Part shown: piece after piece, positions 52,303 to 60,476 of the stretch | Numbering within the stretch: the stretch's first letter is position 1 | Layout: each line of letters begins with the position of its first letter | The notes under the pieces: model-generated | Databases searched by the model: none | Seen by the model: only the letters and a program-made list of their open reading frames with translations | Told to the model about the DNA's origin: nothing | Program-made: the position numbers and the translations under genes | Source: JANQPA01 sp964628385 | GTDB taxonomy: Bacteria; Bacteroidota; Bacteroidia; Chitinophagales; Saprospiraceae | Length of the DNA: 64,000 bases | Direction: 5' to 3' | NCBI GenBank assembly: GCA_964628385.1 | Contig: CAZVOD010000010.1 | Coordinates: 1 to 64,000 of the forward strand

Positions 52303-52773
52303 ATGAAAATAAATTTCACCATAAACGGAAAGGTACAAAGTGTAGACGTTGATGAGAATACGCCTATGCTTTGGGTGATTCGGGATGTGCTGGACTTGAG
52401 GGGAACGAAGTTTGGCTGTGGAAAGGCAGCCTGTGGAGCCTGTACCATCCACGTCGATGGAGTGGCAGTACGTTCTTGCTCCTATGCTGCAAAGTTTGCC
52501 GAAGGAAAAGAGATCACCACTATTGAAGGTCTGTCAAAGGATGGCGAGCTCCACCCGGTACAGCAGGCCTGGGTGGAGGAAATTGTACCTCAGTGTGGCT
52601 ATTGCCAACCAGGATTTATTATGGCTACAGCAGCTCTTCTGAACGAAGTTCCCAATCCGACAGATGAGGATATCGACAATAATATCATCAATGTGTGCAG
52701 ATGTGCCACTTATTATCGAATGAGAAAGGCAATTCACCGTGCCGCTCAAATTAACCAAAATAACAATTCCTAA
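52303..52773 (+). CDS. iorA: [2Fe-2S] subunit of an aldehyde/isoquinoline oxidoreductase-type enzyme
   Basis: A 156-residue small subunit of the xanthine oxidase family. The plant-type [2Fe-2S] cluster is ligated by Cys39, Cys44, Cys47 and Cys59 (KFGCGKAACGACTIHVDG). The second cluster uses Cys98 and Cys101 (QCGYCQPGFIM) and Cys132 and Cys134 (NVCRCATYYRM). It carries electrons from the molybdenum site. The large subunit starts 3 bp after its stop codon, so the two are one operon. The FAD subunit of xanthine dehydrogenases is missing, as in isoquinoline 1-oxidoreductase. Confidence 0.9.
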   Translation: MKINFTINGKVQSVDVDENTPMLWVIRDVLDLRGTKFGCGKAACGACTIHVDGVAVRSCSYAAKFAEGKEITTIEGLSKDGELHPVQQAWVEEIVPQCGYCQPGFIMATAALLNEVPNPTDEDIDNNIINVCRCATYYRMRKAIHRAAQINQNNNS

Positions 52774-52776
52774 TTT

Positions 52777-54933
52777 ATGAGTGCTAAAAAAGGAATATCG
52801 AGAAGAAAGTTTCTAATCAGATCCTCCATAGGGGTAGGGGTTTTGTTGGGGGCTGGCGTTGTAGGTTGCGGACCTATCCGAAGAATGGCTGCAACCCAGA
52901 TTGATGAGGTTGATATACAATACAATATTGATGAGGCTCCAAATGTATGGTTCGAAGTAACTGCTGATAACCGCATCATTTTGCATTCTCCCAAAGTAGA
53001 AATGGGTCAGGGGATTTTTACTTCTTTGGCACAGATGTCTGCAGATGAGCTTGATGTCAAACTCGAAGATATTGAAGTAGTTAATGCCAGTACTTCCAGT
53101 GGCCCTATTGATCCTGTTGCTACTGGGGGTAGTAATACAGTTTCCAGCCTTTGGCAACCGCTAAGAGAACTGGCAGCTACCATGCGTGAAATGATAAAGA
53201 CAGAGGCTGCAAAGCTTATGCAGGTAGATCAGAAACAGTTGACTACCAAAGACGGTATGGTTTTGGGCAACGGAAAGTCCATGACATACGGTGAGGTTGT
53301 TGCTCAGGTAAAAGAGTGGGACGTTCCTCAAGAAGCACCTGCATTAAAAGATCGTAGTGCTTACAAGTACATTGGCCAACCTATCCCCCGTATTGATCTG
53401 GAAGCCAAAGTAAAAGGAGATCCTATATTTGGTTATGATGTGACCATGCCTGATATGCTCTACGGCGCAGTAGTACGCCCGTCAATGGTTGATGCCAGGT
53501 TTGAGAGCGCAGAAATAGAGGAGGCACTGAAAGTTCCCGATGTGGTAAAGGTGGTTTTGGAAGATGATTTTGTCGGGGTGGTTGCCAAAACAAGAATGGG
53601 AGCAGAAAAAGGAAAAGCGGCTCTGAAAGTCAATTGGAAAATAGAAAAAGTGTGGCATCAGGAGGATATCGAGAAAATGATAAAAGTAGGAGAGGGAAAT
53701 GCAGTACAAATCCAAAAGGAAGGTAGCCCCAGGTCAAAGTTAAATGATGATAACGTAATTCAGGCAGAATACACTTCTCCCATCGGTGCCCATGCTCATC
53801 TTGAGCCCAACGGGACAGTGGCATTCGTAGAGGGTGATAAAGCTATTATTCGGGTTTCTACTCAGGTAGTCGATTATACGAGAAAAGAAGTAGCCAAACG
53901 CCTGGGCTTGAAAAAGGAAAATGTAGATGTACAGTCAACTTACTTGGGTGGTGCATTTGGCCGTCGACTGCATACGCCAAATGCTATACAGGCGGCTGTG
54001 ATGTCAAAAGCTGTAGGTAAGCCAGTACACAGCTTTTTTACGAGAAAAGAAGAGTTTCAAAATGATATGTTCCGCCCGCCCACTCATCACGTTCTGAAAG
54101 CAAAGTTAAAGGCTGACGGTCTTATCGATGCGATTGAGCATAATGTATCAAGTGGTGATGTGGCTTTTGGTTCCACATTGCTACCGGATATTGCTATTCC
54201 GTTTCTGGGAGCTGATTTTGGTGCTTGGCGCGGAGGCCTGATACAATATACGGCTATTCCTAACTACAGTGCGTTTTCTTGGCGCGTTAAGTTACCTTTT
54301 GCTACCAGTTGGTGGCGGAGTCTCGGGCTTTTGGCCAATAGTTTTGCTATTGAATCTTTCATGGACGAACTGGCTATCAAGGCCGGGAAAGACCCTGTAC
54401 AGTTCCGTCTGGATCAAATCGCCGATGATGAACGTGGCAAAAGATTGAAAGGCGTCATTAAAGCAGCTGCTGATAAAGCGGGTTGGGGAAAAGACCTTCC
54501 GGAAGGTCGTGCAGTCGGCTTTGCCTGTTCTACAGATGCTAACACGCCTGTGGCTCAGGTCGTAGAAGTCTCTATTAAAAATGATGAAATAAAAGTCCAT
54601 AAAGTCACCTGCGCTATAGATCCCGGGATTGCCGTAAACCCCGATGGTATTCGGGCACAGTGTGAAGGCGCCATAATCATGGGACTAAGTGCCTCCTTAT
54701 TTGAGAAAATGGTCATCAAAGACGGTGCTATTGTACCCACCAATTATGGAATTTATCAGATGGCATTGATGCGACATGCACCAAAAGATATTGATGTAGT
54801 TATTTTGGAAAATGCTGATAAGCCATCAGGAGTAGGGGAGCCCCCACTGGGCCCCGTCGGTGCAGCCATTGCTAACGCTGTATTCCGTCTGACCGGAAAG
54901 CGACTCAGAGACCTGCCATTGTCTTTGGCCTAG
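52777..54933 (+). CDS. iorB: Molybdenum-binding subunit of an isoquinoline oxidoreductase-like enzyme
   Basis: A 718-residue catalytic subunit. The N-terminus has a twin-arginine signal (SRRKFLIRSSIGVGVLLGAG) ending GVVGCG, so it is exported folded with cofactor and may be lipid-anchored. Large-subunit features include KVEMGQGIFTSLAQM, the repeated Mo-cofactor domains with AHLEPNGTVAFVEG, STYLGGAFGRRLHTPN and VGEPPLGPVGAAIANAV with the glutamate that acts as catalytic base in the family. Substrate is unknown; relatives oxidise N-heterocycles or aldehydes. Electrons should flow Mo to IorA to the diheme cytochrome. No XdhC-type chaperone is nearby. Confidence 0.9.
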   Translation: MSAKKGISRRKFLIRSSIGVGVLLGAGVVGCGPIRRMAATQIDEVDIQYNIDEAPNVWFEVTADNRIILHSPKVEMGQGIFTSLAQMSADELDVKLEDIEVVNASTSSGPIDPVATGGSNTVSSLWQPLRELAATMREMIKTEAAKLMQVDQKQLTTKDGMVLGNGKSMTYGEVVAQVKEWDVPQEAPALKDRSAYKYIGQPIPRIDLEAKVKGDPIFGYDVTMPDMLYGAVVRPSMVDARFESAEIEEALKVPDVVKVVLEDDFVGVVAKTRMGAEKGKAALKVNWKIEKVWHQEDIEKMIKVGEGNAVQIQKEGSPRSKLNDDNVIQAEYTSPIGAHAHLEPNGTVAFVEGDKAIIRVSTQVVDYTRKEVAKRLGLKKENVDVQSTYLGGAFGRRLHTPNAIQAAVMSKAVGKPVHSFFTRKEEFQNDMFRPPTHHVLKAKLKADGLIDAIEHNVSSGDVAFGSTLLPDIAIPFLGADFGAWRGGLIQYTAIPNYSAFSWRVKLPFATSWWRSLGLLANSFAIESFMDELAIKAGKDPVQFRLDQIADDERGKRLKGVIKAAADKAGWGKDLPEGRAVGFACSTDANTPVAQVVEVSIKNDEIKVHKVTCAIDPGIAVNPDGIRAQCEGAIIMGLSASLFEKMVIKDGAIVPTNYGIYQMALMRHAPKDIDVVILENADKPSGVGEPPLGPVGAAIANAVFRLTGKRLRDLPLSLA

Positions 54934-54969
54934 CACAGCCGCAGGCTCTGGAGTACTCGTTCGTTTTTT

Positions 54970-55011
54970 TTTGTTGACAAATTTGGAACAGACTCCAAAT
55001 TTGTCAACAAA
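54970..55011 (+). terminator. Intrinsic terminator after iorB
   Basis: An 18-bp perfect stem (TTGTTGACAAATTTGGA core, loop ACAGAC) is followed by GTTTTT, 37 bp after the stop codon. Confidence 0.82.
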
Positions 55012-55029
55012 GTTTTTAAGTAGGCATGT

Positions 55030-55396
55030 CTATTTTGCAACAACTTCAACGGAAGGTAACGAATAACTATTACCCTCGCTCTCATAATGCTCTAAAATCA
55101 TAGCTCTAAGCTCCCGTTCATTCATAATTGGAGAGACTTTCTCCGCTAGCTCATTCATACTCCGATAAGAACCCTGAAGCTTGAAAGCAGATTCTGTACG
55201 ATAATCATCAGACATAGCTGCTGATTCGATATAAGCTAAATTGCCCCTGAGGATGGTATCTCTTACAATAAATAAGTAGTTTTTCCAAAACAGATAAATA
55301 CCTATTAATGGCATCGGGAGCGTGTTGCAATTCAAATTCTGCTTCATCGCGACTATCTATTGCTGTAATTCTGATAAGGGTATAAATATCTTTCAT
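55030..55396 (-). pseudogene. Small hypothetical gene broken by a frameshift
   Basis: Two overlapping minus-strand frames look like one gene. The first starts at 55396 (MKDIYTLIRITAIDSRDEAE ... INRYLSVLEKLLIYCK) and the second continues as RDTILRGNLAYIESAAMSDD to a stop at 55030 (EGNSYSLPSVEVVAK). The switch falls around 55255-55285, near runs of A and T. Joined, they would give about 120 residues of charged helical protein. No family was recognised. A strong terminator on the other strand ends just before it. Confidence 0.45.
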
Positions 55397-55502
55397 GCTT
55401 CTACCGGCCATAACTATACAGAAGCGGCTGCCCCTCAAGTCGTAGGTTTTACTGGCACCGTTGAATACTCCTTCATTTTTTCGCCATCACACAAGGAAAT
55501 GA

Positions 55503-55736
55503 ATTTTTGCAAAAAGGGTAGTGGAGAGCACCTTTAAGAGTTTAGCTGACATCGAAAGCAAAGGTGTTAGAAAATACGACAAATATTTAACAATACTTTA
55601 TGACAATCTTAACGATAATGGAAATGAAATGCTTTTTGATGCTGGTGTGACTTATTTTAGGGCCAGTCTTCAGAATAAACAAATGATTGATCGACACGTA
55701 TTCATGGTAAGGCGTTTACGTAGGGCAACAGGTTAA
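55503..55736 (+). CDS. Possible small protein or gene fragment
   Basis: The plus strand is open for 77 codons from 55503, with a GTG at 55521 as the only plausible start, giving 71 residues (VESTFKSLADIESKGVRKYD ... FMVRRLRRATG). Codon use and the mix of charged and hydrophobic residues look like a real protein, but no ATG or strong ribosome site precedes it. It may be the 3' remnant of a longer gene. Not recognised. Confidence 0.35.
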   Translation: MFAKRVVESTFKSLADIESKGVRKYDKYLTILYDNLNDNGNEMLFDAGVTYFRASLQNKQMIDRHVFMVRRLRRATG

Positions 55737-55868
55737 TGGAAAAAACGTCCATAGTCAGGTAAATAATACGCAGCTCTCATAACTGCTATCTTTTACCCCC
55801 GAGAGCTTTCAAGAAATATTGTCCCCAAAATAGCGTTTTACAGTAGCGACAAAGAAAACAACATAGTT

Positions 55869-56867
55869 ATGAAAGCAAGAATCCTGATGATATTAGGACT
55901 TTTAGGCTGCTTTATTTGCAGGCTGAAGTGCCAGGTAGGCTACGGCTTCAACGCACCCCTGCAGCAATACTGCTCTCCGGGAGTTGAGAACAAATCCAGA
56001 AGCCGTGGTTTGGATTTTTCTTATCAATATAGTGGTATCAGTCGCCTGAATGGCCTTTCCGAAAGGCTCAATTCTTATCAGGTGCGAGGAATAGAGTCGA
56101 TTATCTTCAAAGTAAAAATACCTCTTCTTTTAAAAAGAGATCTCAAAATATTGGCTGGCTACAGCCACGAGCCCGAAGTAACGCAGGTGGGTACTTCATT
56201 GGGTAATGCTATGCCTTTTCTACAAAATCTCAATGGTGATTATCTAAAAAATCACGGCATGGCGCTTTATGCGATAAAATCTCTGGACGCTACAAATTAT
56301 TTAGCTCTTCGCTTCAAAATGACGGCCAGCGGATCTTACAATGGCTTTTTTAGCTTCGACAAACAGTTTGTCAGTTATAGTGCTATTGGTACCTGGGGCA
56401 TCAAAAGACACCGGGATCTGGAGTACGGAGTAGGCTTAAGCTTCAGTAAAAATGCGAGAAGAACTCTTGCTTTACCTTTCGTTTTTTACAACAAAAATTT
56501 CAATGATAGCTGGGGCCTGGAAGCAGCCATTCCGGTTAATATAAAGCTCAGATATAACCTGGATGACAGAACGATCATTTTGCTGGGGTATGATCTGGAT
56601 AATCGTAATTATGGAGTAAACCTGGCTACTGATCCGGATAATCATAAAAAGGTGACGCCCTATTTTATGAACCGAACTAGCGTACAGGCGGGCTTTAATA
56701 TTGAGCGTCAGGTAGTGCCATGGTTGTGGCTGGATATCAAAGGGGGCTACTCTTTTAATTTTAATACCCGCCTTCATGCCCTTGATGGTACGGAAGATAT
56801 TTTTGAATACCAACCGGATAACTCTCTGTTTTTCCGTATGGGTTTTTTCCTGTCCCCTCCAAATTAG
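55869..56867 (+). CDS. Outer-membrane beta-barrel protein (DUF6268-like)
   Basis: A 332-residue exported protein with a signal peptide ending LKCQV. The mature chain is a series of amphipathic strands (LDFSYQYSGISRLNG, LKILAGYSHEPEV, NYLALRFKMTASGSYNG, LEYGVGLSFSKN, IILLGYDLDNRNYGVN, WLWLDIKGGYSFNFNTRLHA) and ends in FRMGFFLSPPN, matching the barrel-type DUF6268 family of Bacteroidetes. Function unknown. Appears monocistronic. Confidence 0.75.
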   Translation: MKARILMILGLLGCFICRLKCQVGYGFNAPLQQYCSPGVENKSRSRGLDFSYQYSGISRLNGLSERLNSYQVRGIESIIFKVKIPLLLKRDLKILAGYSHEPEVTQVGTSLGNAMPFLQNLNGDYLKNHGMALYAIKSLDATNYLALRFKMTASGSYNGFFSFDKQFVSYSAIGTWGIKRHRDLEYGVGLSFSKNARRTLALPFVFYNKNFNDSWGLEAAIPVNIKLRYNLDDRTIILLGYDLDNRNYGVNLATDPDNHKKVTPYFMNRTSVQAGFNIERQVVPWLWLDIKGGYSFNFNTRLHALDGTEDIFEYQPDNSLFFRMGFFLSPPN

Positions 56868-57092
56868 AATTGTTTCGGAGAAATGCGGCAGAGCATGGGT
56901 TAGCCCTAATTTTAACCAATTGTAGTACCTGCAAAATAGCCTATTCCATTGCGATTGGATTTCATAGCTTAGTCAATATTATACACCGGCATTTAGCTTT
57001 AGAGATGCTATGTTAGCATCTAAATACGCTCTTAAAACGGCAGAAAAATTTTAAATTGGATGAATAAGTTTGTTATTTAGATTCTCTTTACC
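56868..57092. other. Spacer before family B repeat
   Basis: No gene. It contains a short inverted repeat GATGCTA/TAGCATC at 57006-57020 followed by TACGCTCTTA, which shares the core of the 26-bp dispersed repeat. The remaining sequence is AT-rich. Confidence 0.35.
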
Positions 57093-57257
57093 GAAGTTGT
57101 TTGAGAATGTGGGTTTATAGTTGAAGGCAAAGGCTTGTGCAGCAAGGCGAAGCGCTTTTTTCTTTGCGTAGCCAAAGCTACGGAAAGAAAAAAAGCTGAA
57201 GTATTTGGTGAACGATGTTTTGTCTGCAAACATGAAACGACATTTTTAAACAACTTC
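57093..57257. repeat. MITE-like element, family B, copy 2
   Basis: A 165-bp element with the same ends as 36880-37043 (GAAGTTGTTT / AAACAACTTC). Most of the interior is near identical, but the central loop (57164-57182) reads GCGTAGCCAAAGC, the reverse complement of the loop in copy 1. It ends 57 bp before the aceK start codon, so it may influence aceK expression. Confidence 0.72.
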
Positions 57258-57314
57258 ATCTTATGAATCGCAGTTGAAAACATACTGTTGTGCCAACATT
57301 GAAATTTTATCTAT

Positions 57315-59084
57315 ATGTTTGAAAAGCTAATACCGTACGATGCTGCTTATACCATTTTAGAGTCTTATCTACAATATCACCACACCTTCAAAAGGATAAC
57401 CAAAAGGGCTAAGATTCGTTTTGAACATCGCGATTGGGAAGGGATTCAGGCAGATGCCCGAAAACGACTAAGCTTGTATCGGGATTCGGTAGATGAAACT
57501 ACCAGGCGGGTGAATACTTTCCTCAATGAAAAAGCTTACGATACGGATATTTGGCGGGAAATGAAAGAGATGTACTACGAAGAAGTCCTGAATTTCAATA
57601 CGCGAAATATTGCTGAAACTTATTTTAACTCAGTATTTCGGCATAATCATCGTGGGCAAATTAATGTTGATGAGGATTTGATGTTCGTCCATGCCACGGG
57701 AAGTTACCGAGAGTTTAAATCTACTATTCCCATTTATCATACTTTTTTCCTTACCCCAAATATTGAGAATATTATTCGCCATATTTTTGTGTGGTTTCAG
57801 TTTGAGGCGCCCTACGAGGACCTGGACAGGGATACAAGCTATATCTCTATGGCGATCAAGGAGCAGGTTTTGAAGAATAAAAAAAGCTTCCGCAATGCAC
57901 GCCTGGAAATGCTCAAGTCCGTATTTTACAGAAATAAAGGGGCTTATCTGGTGGGAAGGATTTTTATGGAGGATAAATACATACCCTTTGTCTTACCATT
58001 ACTACACGGCGAAAACGGCATATACGTAGACGCTGTTCTTTTGTCTTATAACGATGTTAGTTCTATTTTTAGCTATAATCGCTCTTATTTTCTTGTCGAC
58101 ACAGATATTGCCAGCGAGATGGTCGACTTTTTGCTGAGCATACTTCCCACAAAAAGCCTGGGAGAGTTATACAACTCGATAGGATTTGTAAAACATGGCA
58201 AGACGGTACTATACAGGGACTTAATCCGCTACATGGATCGGTCGACTGACAATTTCGAGTTTGCGCCCGGTATAAAGGGAATGGTAATGATTGTATTTAC
58301 TTTGCCGGGGTATCCTATGGTTTTTAAAGTGATTCGGGACAAATTCAAGCCGCCCAAGAAAGTTACTCAAAAGGAGGTGATGGAAAAATACGAGCTGGTA
58401 TCGCGGCATGACAGAGTCGGGCGAATGGCTGATAGCCATCCCTTCCAGGGTATGACTTTTGACCTGGAGCGATTTGACCCTGCACTGTTGCAAGAATTAA
58501 AGGAGGAGGCAGCATCCAAAATAAAGATTCAGGGAGATCAGGTAGAGATAAAGTTTTTGTATGCAGAAAAGAAAATGGTTCCTTTAAATATCTATCTGGA
58601 TCAGGTCAATAACATGAAAATGGCCGAGGAAGCCGTCGATGAATATGGTAAAGCGATCAAACAGCTGGCGGCTGTCAATATTTTTCCCGGTGATATGTTG
58701 CTGAAAAACTTTGGCGTTACTCGTTTGAAAAGGGTTGTTTTTTATGATTATGATGAAATCGGTTTTCTTACTGATTACAATTTTCGTCGAATTCCCGAGG
58801 CGAGAACCTACGAAGATGAGATGTCTTCTGAACCCTGGTATTCTGTAGGCCCTAATGATGTCTTTCCCGAAGAGTTTACCCGCTTTTTGATTGGTAACCG
58901 CGAGGTCAGGGAGTTATTTCTCAAAAAGCACGCTGATCTTTTTGATGTCAGCTTTTGGATTAAGCGCCAACAGCAGCTCAAAAATGGAGAGATTGTCGAT
59001 GTTTTTCCCTACCGCAAAGAGCTTCAATTCAAGAATATTTATTCGAATGCTGATCAGTTAGAAGATGATCTTTTCCATTTGTAG
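57315..59084 (+). CDS. aceK: Isocitrate dehydrogenase kinase/phosphatase
   Basis: AceK reversibly phosphorylates isocitrate dehydrogenase and so switches carbon between the TCA cycle and the glyoxylate bypass. The 589-residue protein begins with the AceK regulatory domain (RAKIRFEHRDWEGIQADARKR, YDTDIWREMKEMYYE). The catalytic half has APGIKGMVMIVFTLPGYPM followed by VFKVIRDKFKPPK, then MADSHPF and the metal-binding YDYDEIGFLTDYNF. Length is normal. No aceA or aceB lies beside it, unlike enterobacteria. It is followed by a terminator. Confidence 0.93.
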   Translation: MFEKLIPYDAAYTILESYLQYHHTFKRITKRAKIRFEHRDWEGIQADARKRLSLYRDSVDETTRRVNTFLNEKAYDTDIWREMKEMYYEEVLNFNTRNIAETYFNSVFRHNHRGQINVDEDLMFVHATGSYREFKSTIPIYHTFFLTPNIENIIRHIFVWFQFEAPYEDLDRDTSYISMAIKEQVLKNKKSFRNARLEMLKSVFYRNKGAYLVGRIFMEDKYIPFVLPLLHGENGIYVDAVLLSYNDVSSIFSYNRSYFLVDTDIASEMVDFLLSILPTKSLGELYNSIGFVKHGKTVLYRDLIRYMDRSTDNFEFAPGIKGMVMIVFTLPGYPMVFKVIRDKFKPPKKVTQKEVMEKYELVSRHDRVGRMADSHPFQGMTFDLERFDPALLQELKEEAASKIKIQGDQVEIKFLYAEKKMVPLNIYLDQVNNMKMAEEAVDEYGKAIKQLAAVNIFPGDMLLKNFGVTRLKRVVFYDYDEIGFLTDYNFRRIPEARTYEDEMSSEPWYSVGPNDVFPEEFTRFLIGNREVRELFLKKHADLFDVSFWIKRQQQLKNGEIVDVFPYRKELQFKNIYSNADQLEDDLFHL

Positions 59085-59107
59085 CCGTTTACTTCTCCAA
59101 ACAAAAA

Positions 59108-59136
59108 GAGGGATAGTGGCCCGGTTGCTATCCCTC
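59108..59136 (+). terminator. Hairpin terminator after aceK
   Basis: GAGGGATAG pairs with CTATCCCTC around an 11-base loop, 23 bp after the stop codon. A second small hairpin TTATCAG/CTGATAA follows at 59181-59199. Confidence 0.65.
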
Positions 59137-59273
59137 CTAAAATGTAATACAACTCAATTTTCGCAGTTCTTCAGGTCATCTTATCAGAAGCGCTGATAAC
59201 CTTAAAAAATAGCAACCCTTGTATTTAGCAATTAACAACACAATAAAATTAGGGCTTCTGCCAAATAGCAAGG

Positions 59274-59287
59274 GTGACTGCGGTCAC
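59274..59287. promoter_or_regulatory. Crp/Fnr-like palindrome near the Crp/Fnr gene
   Basis: GTGACTGCGGTCAC has perfect 5-bp inverted half-sites four bases apart, with a further CA giving TCACA. It lies about 95 bp beyond the stop codon of the Crp/Fnr gene, in a 298-bp spacer that holds no gene. Its position downstream of that gene leaves the target unclear. Confidence 0.4.
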
Positions 59288-59382
59288 ATATTCATTATAT
59301 TTACAAATTCTTTATTTGATTTATGTTTTTCAATTAAAATAAAAATCAGTTAAAGGTGATTTGTAAGGTATTTAATTTTGTG

Positions 59383-60045
59383 CTATTTATTTTTTCCTTT
59401 AGGAAGCTTCAGTATGGTGATTCTGCCCCTCGATAATTTTATGCCGCCTTCCTTCTCTATTTGTTTTAAGACTCTTGAAATGACCTCCCGGGAGGACGCC
59501 AGGTCGTCAGCAATTTCCTTATGGGAAATAGGCAGAATGCGCTTTTCGGTCAGAGAAGATTGCTCCAAAAGATATTTAACTACTCTTTCTTTCATACTCA
59601 GAAAAGCGATACTGTCGATAACAGAAGAAACTTCGTTGAGCCGAAGGATGAGCGTATCCAGTAAGAACTTCTGGAAATTTTCGTACCGCTCGAGTAGGCT
59701 TTTGACTACATTTTGAGGCAAGAGTAGCAGCTGGCTCTTTTCTTGAGCTACAGCGCGAATAGGATTTTTTTTATTTTGTAAAATGGAATGAATACAAAAG
59801 GCACAAGACTGTCCAGCCTGTATGTAGTACAATAGCAGTTCTTTATTTTTGGTATTATCTCTAAATATTTTTACTGCTCCCCTCAGTACAAGCGGCAAAA
59901 AGGCGTAGCCCTGCCCGGAAGTACTTAGGTCTTGTCCCGGCTCTAGTTCTCTTAAAGAACCATAACGGATAATGTCATTTTGTAAGCTTCCCTTTACTAA
60001 TGCGGGAAATGCTTCATTGAGTTGACGTCTGATCTGTTGTTTCAT
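59383..60045 (-). CDS. Crp/Fnr family transcriptional regulator
   Basis: A 220-residue regulator: cyclic-nucleotide-binding beta-roll (about 25-120; VLRGAVKIFRDN, IQAGQSCAFCIHSIL), dimer helix (about 125-150), and a C-terminal winged helix (ISHKEIADDLASSREVISRV, then LKQIEKEGGIKLSRG). The cAMP-binding signature RxS is not evident. CAFC gives two cysteines but not the four-cysteine iron-sulfur pattern of E. coli Fnr. The ligand is therefore unknown. Neighbours include aceK, cysM-cysE and cydAB, fitting a redox or carbon role. Confidence 0.85.
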   Translation of the reverse strand: MKQQIRRQLNEAFPALVKGSLQNDIIRYGSLRELEPGQDLSTSGQGYAFLPLVLRGAVKIFRDNTKNKELLLYYIQAGQSCAFCIHSILQNKKNPIRAVAQEKSQLLLLPQNVVKSLLERYENFQKFLLDTLILRLNEVSSVIDSIAFLSMKERVVKYLLEQSSLTEKRILPISHKEIADDLASSREVISRVLKQIEKEGGIKLSRGRITILKLPKGKNK

Positions 60046-60476
60046 CTAGTGTCAATTGATACTATGAATTGAGACTCGGGCCAATCTCTTTTAATGGTTC
60101 AGCGCTTCATTGAGCTTACTGCGCAGGTTAAAATTTTATGGTACTGCGCGGCAAGGTGTTATTATATCCTTTGATCAAATTACAATAACGCATTCGCGAT
60201 ATGTCTTATTGATCAAAGCCTTGTCCTTTTGTGTTGTTTTGGTTTATTTGTTTTTGTTTCTTAAAGAGAAACAGGTAGATGTGTGTATGTTGCTATTTTA
60301 TATTGAAATATAAAAATAATAAAAAAATCTATGCTTTAAATAATCTTATCTGTTATTATATCTTAAATATAAAATATTCGTCCATGTGTTGGGACTAAAA
60401 AGAGAGCAATTACCGTAAATACTCACAAATGTAATTGGCTCGACTATTCCAGTCTTTGGTATTGGTGGAGGTAAAA
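60046..60476. promoter_or_regulatory. Spacer with paired TTGATCAA palindromes
   Basis: A 431-bp spacer between the Crp/Fnr gene and the 3' end of cysM. TTTGATCAAA at 60170-60179 and TTGATCAA at 60209-60216 lie 38 bp apart in an upstream position to the Crp/Fnr gene. No gene is supported. The cysM terminator would be here, but no strong hairpin was found. Confidence 0.35.
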
